Of a stretch of DNA of 64,000 bases, positions 62,100 through 64,000 are shown in pieces. Below the pieces are notes generated by a model. That model was given only the letters and a program-made list of their open reading frames with translations, was not told where the DNA came from and ran no database searches. Position 1 is the first letter of the stretch, and each line of letters starts with the position of its first letter. The DNA comes from Gammaproteobacteria bacterium. Its GTDB lineage: Bacteria; Pseudomonadota; Gammaproteobacteria; Pseudomonadales; JADFDG01. Where the stretch lies: NCBI GenBank assembly GCA_018262975.1, contig JADFDG010000018.1, positions 1 through 64,000 of the forward strand, given 5' to 3'. A program made the translations under genes and the position numbers.

Positions 62100-62317
62100 C
62101 TTCATGAGCTGTTTTTCTTGTTGGTCTCGCAGCCCGGGCTCGGGGCCCGGGTCAATCGGTGCCGGCTGTTGTTGTTATATACCGGTCACCTTCAATAAAA
62201 GAACCGAGGGATCTCTCCGTCGGTTCGTGCACTGCATTGGCTTCTGGTTGTTTTTCTTCTTCTGCGGTTGTTGTTGTTTTGGGTGCAGAAGCCAGAACTG
62301 TTGTTGTTATTGTTGCG
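62067..62317 (-). ncRNA. CrcZ-like small RNA (Hfq/Crc-sequestering)
   Basis: No convincing protein frame fills 61983-62500. Read leftward from a predicted sigma-54 start near 62317, the RNA carries five A-rich CA motifs: AACAATAACAACAACAG (62298-62315), CCCAAAACAACAACAACC (62266-62283), GAAGAAGAAAAACAACC (62246-62262), ATATAACAACAACAGC (62165-62180) and CCAACAAGAAAAACAGC (62108-62124). Hairpins lie between them (62193-62226, 62132-62152, 62074-62099). Repeated AAnAAnAA-type motifs bind the Hfq distal face with Crc. In Pseudomonas, CrcZ lies exactly here, between cbrB and pcnB, and relieves catabolite repression. The predicted 125 or 250 nt is shorter than Pseudomonas CrcZ (about 400 nt). Confidence 0.82.
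62193..62226 (-). terminator. First terminator-like hairpin of the CrcZ-like RNA
   Basis: Read leftward, GAACCGA, a 12-nt internal part containing a 2-bp helix, and TCGGTTC form a stem followed by TTTTATT. It could end a short (about 125-nt) form, with read-through giving the longer form. Confidence 0.7.
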
Positions 62318-62327
62318 ATGTAAATAA

Positions 62328-62344
62328 AGCAGGATGCGTGCCAA
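62328..62344 (-). promoter_or_regulatory. Sigma-54 promoter of the CrcZ-like RNA
   Basis: Read leftward, TTGGCACGCATCCTGCT matches the -24/-12 consensus TGGCAC-N5-TTGC with one change. GG (62342-62341) and GC (62330-62329) are separated by the required 10 bp. The predicted start is near 62317. It is upstream of the A-rich RNA and downstream of the enhancer-like inverted repeat. Confidence 0.85.
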
Positions 62345-62451
62345 CTTCGGGCTATTCTGTTATTTCCTTTAAAATCATTGGGTTGGCTGTCTGGTGGCTG
62401 CTCTTGCTACGTACAAGTGCGTAGGTCATGTTACTGAACTGCCGATGAGCG

Positions 62452-62476
62452 GTTACCTGATGTTTCGATCGGTAAC
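62452..62476 (-). promoter_or_regulatory. Probable CbrB enhancer site
   Basis: GTTACC (62452-62457) and GGTAAC (62471-62476) form a perfect inverted repeat with a 13-bp spacer, about 110-130 bp upstream of the sigma-54 promoter. A further GTTAC half-site lies at 62430-62434, and CTACG/CGTAG (62407-62411, 62420-62424) forms another inverted pair. The position is typical of NtrC-family enhancer sites. Binding by CbrB is inferred from context. Confidence 0.65.
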
Positions 62477-62500
62477 ACCAGTACCCCCTGAATTGGGGGG

Positions 62501-63843
<1,343 letters not shown>

Positions 63844-63847
<4 letters not shown>

Positions 63848-64000
63848 GCGTCTTGCTCCCTGTGGGATTCGGCGGGGCCGTCATCGGTGCCGCGCCAGCG
63901 CGGCAGTGTCAGCACGATGCGCGTGCCGCGCTGGGTGTCGGCTTGCGCGGGGCTCTCGATGGCGATATGGCCCTGGTGGTCCTCGATGATGCTGTATACC
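63844..64000 (-). CDS. cbrA: C-terminus of histidine kinase CbrA (partial)
   Basis: The last 51 codons of a sensor kinase enter from the right edge: [20 protein letters not shown], then [10 protein letters not shown]. This is the end of an HATPase domain (G2 region followed by the final strand). A polar tail ends in TGA, overlapping the cbrB ATG (ATGA). Coupling to cbrB identifies it as the partner kinase; the sensor and transporter-like domains expected of CbrA lie outside the window, so the symbol rests on context. Confidence 0.82.

Noticed and set aside
62104-62424. Cys/Phe-rich 106-codon frame on the + strand across the CrcZ-like region
   Set aside because: Composition (CCCY, FFFFCGCCCF) is the by-product of TTG/TGT repeats, the complement of the CA motifs; there is no ribosome site and the RNA explanation fits better.

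Overview
The window is high-GC DNA from a gammaproteobacterium. From about 13.2 kb onward it is a conserved chromosomal backbone. The order ssrA/smpB - ratAB - bamE/fur - recN - hrcA-grpE-dnaK-dnaJ - dapB - carAB-greA - yhbY/rlmE-ftsH-folP-glmM-tpiA-secG - tRNA-Leu, tRNA-fMet - rimP-nusA-infB-rbfA-truB-rpsO-pnp - acs - panD-panC-panB-folK-pcnB - cbrB-cbrA closely resembles the corresponding Pseudomonas neighbourhood. The additional hrcA, CHASE2 cyclase, prohibitin-like, PilZ/DUF1631 and SIMPL genes suggest a non-Pseudomonas lineage, perhaps near Xanthomonadales or Nevskiales. That placement is inference from gene content. The tmRNA tag peptide, ANDETYALAA, fits Gammaproteobacteria.

Positions 1 to about 8.1 kb are the right part of a mobile element that continues beyond the left edge. 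It holds a small phage-type gene pair, then two unrecognised proteins (409 and 334 aa) transcribed away from an XRE repressor / ImmA-type metalloprotease pair. A perfect 18-bp palindrome lies in the divergent intergenic region. A 404-aa helical protein of unknown function follows, then a tightly overlapping cassette: small protein, DUF2924, large serine recombinase, ParB-like HTH. Next comes a five-gene chromate-resistance operon read leftward (chrB, chrA, superoxide dismutase, a stand-alone ChrB C-terminal-type protein, an MFS transporter). It has a clear promoter and a palindrome over the predicted start site. About 400 bp without a recognisable gene separate this from the 3' end of ssrA, a common attachment site for genomic islands.

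The backbone is ordinary in gene content but rich in regulatory structure. RpoH-type promoters precede grpE and dnaK. A 24-bp GC-rich repeat family (GTAGAGAGGGGGCCATG + CCCCCGA) recurs between genes at six or more places, often as inverted pairs. tRNA and rpsO/pnp terminators are clear, and carA starts with TTG behind a strong terminator or attenuator.

The most striking segment is 62.07-62.48 kb, between cbrB and pcnB. It has no plausible protein gene, but read leftward it contains an inverted repeat GTTACC-N13-GGTAAC, a sigma-54 promoter about 110 bp downstream of it, five A-rich CA-repeat motifs separated by hairpins, and two terminators. This is the architecture and exact genomic position of the Pseudomonas small RNA CrcZ, which sequesters Hfq/Crc under CbrAB control. 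The sequence and the predicted size (about 125 or 250 nt) differ from the longer Pseudomonas RNA. It is the strongest candidate here for an undescribed member of a regulatory system.
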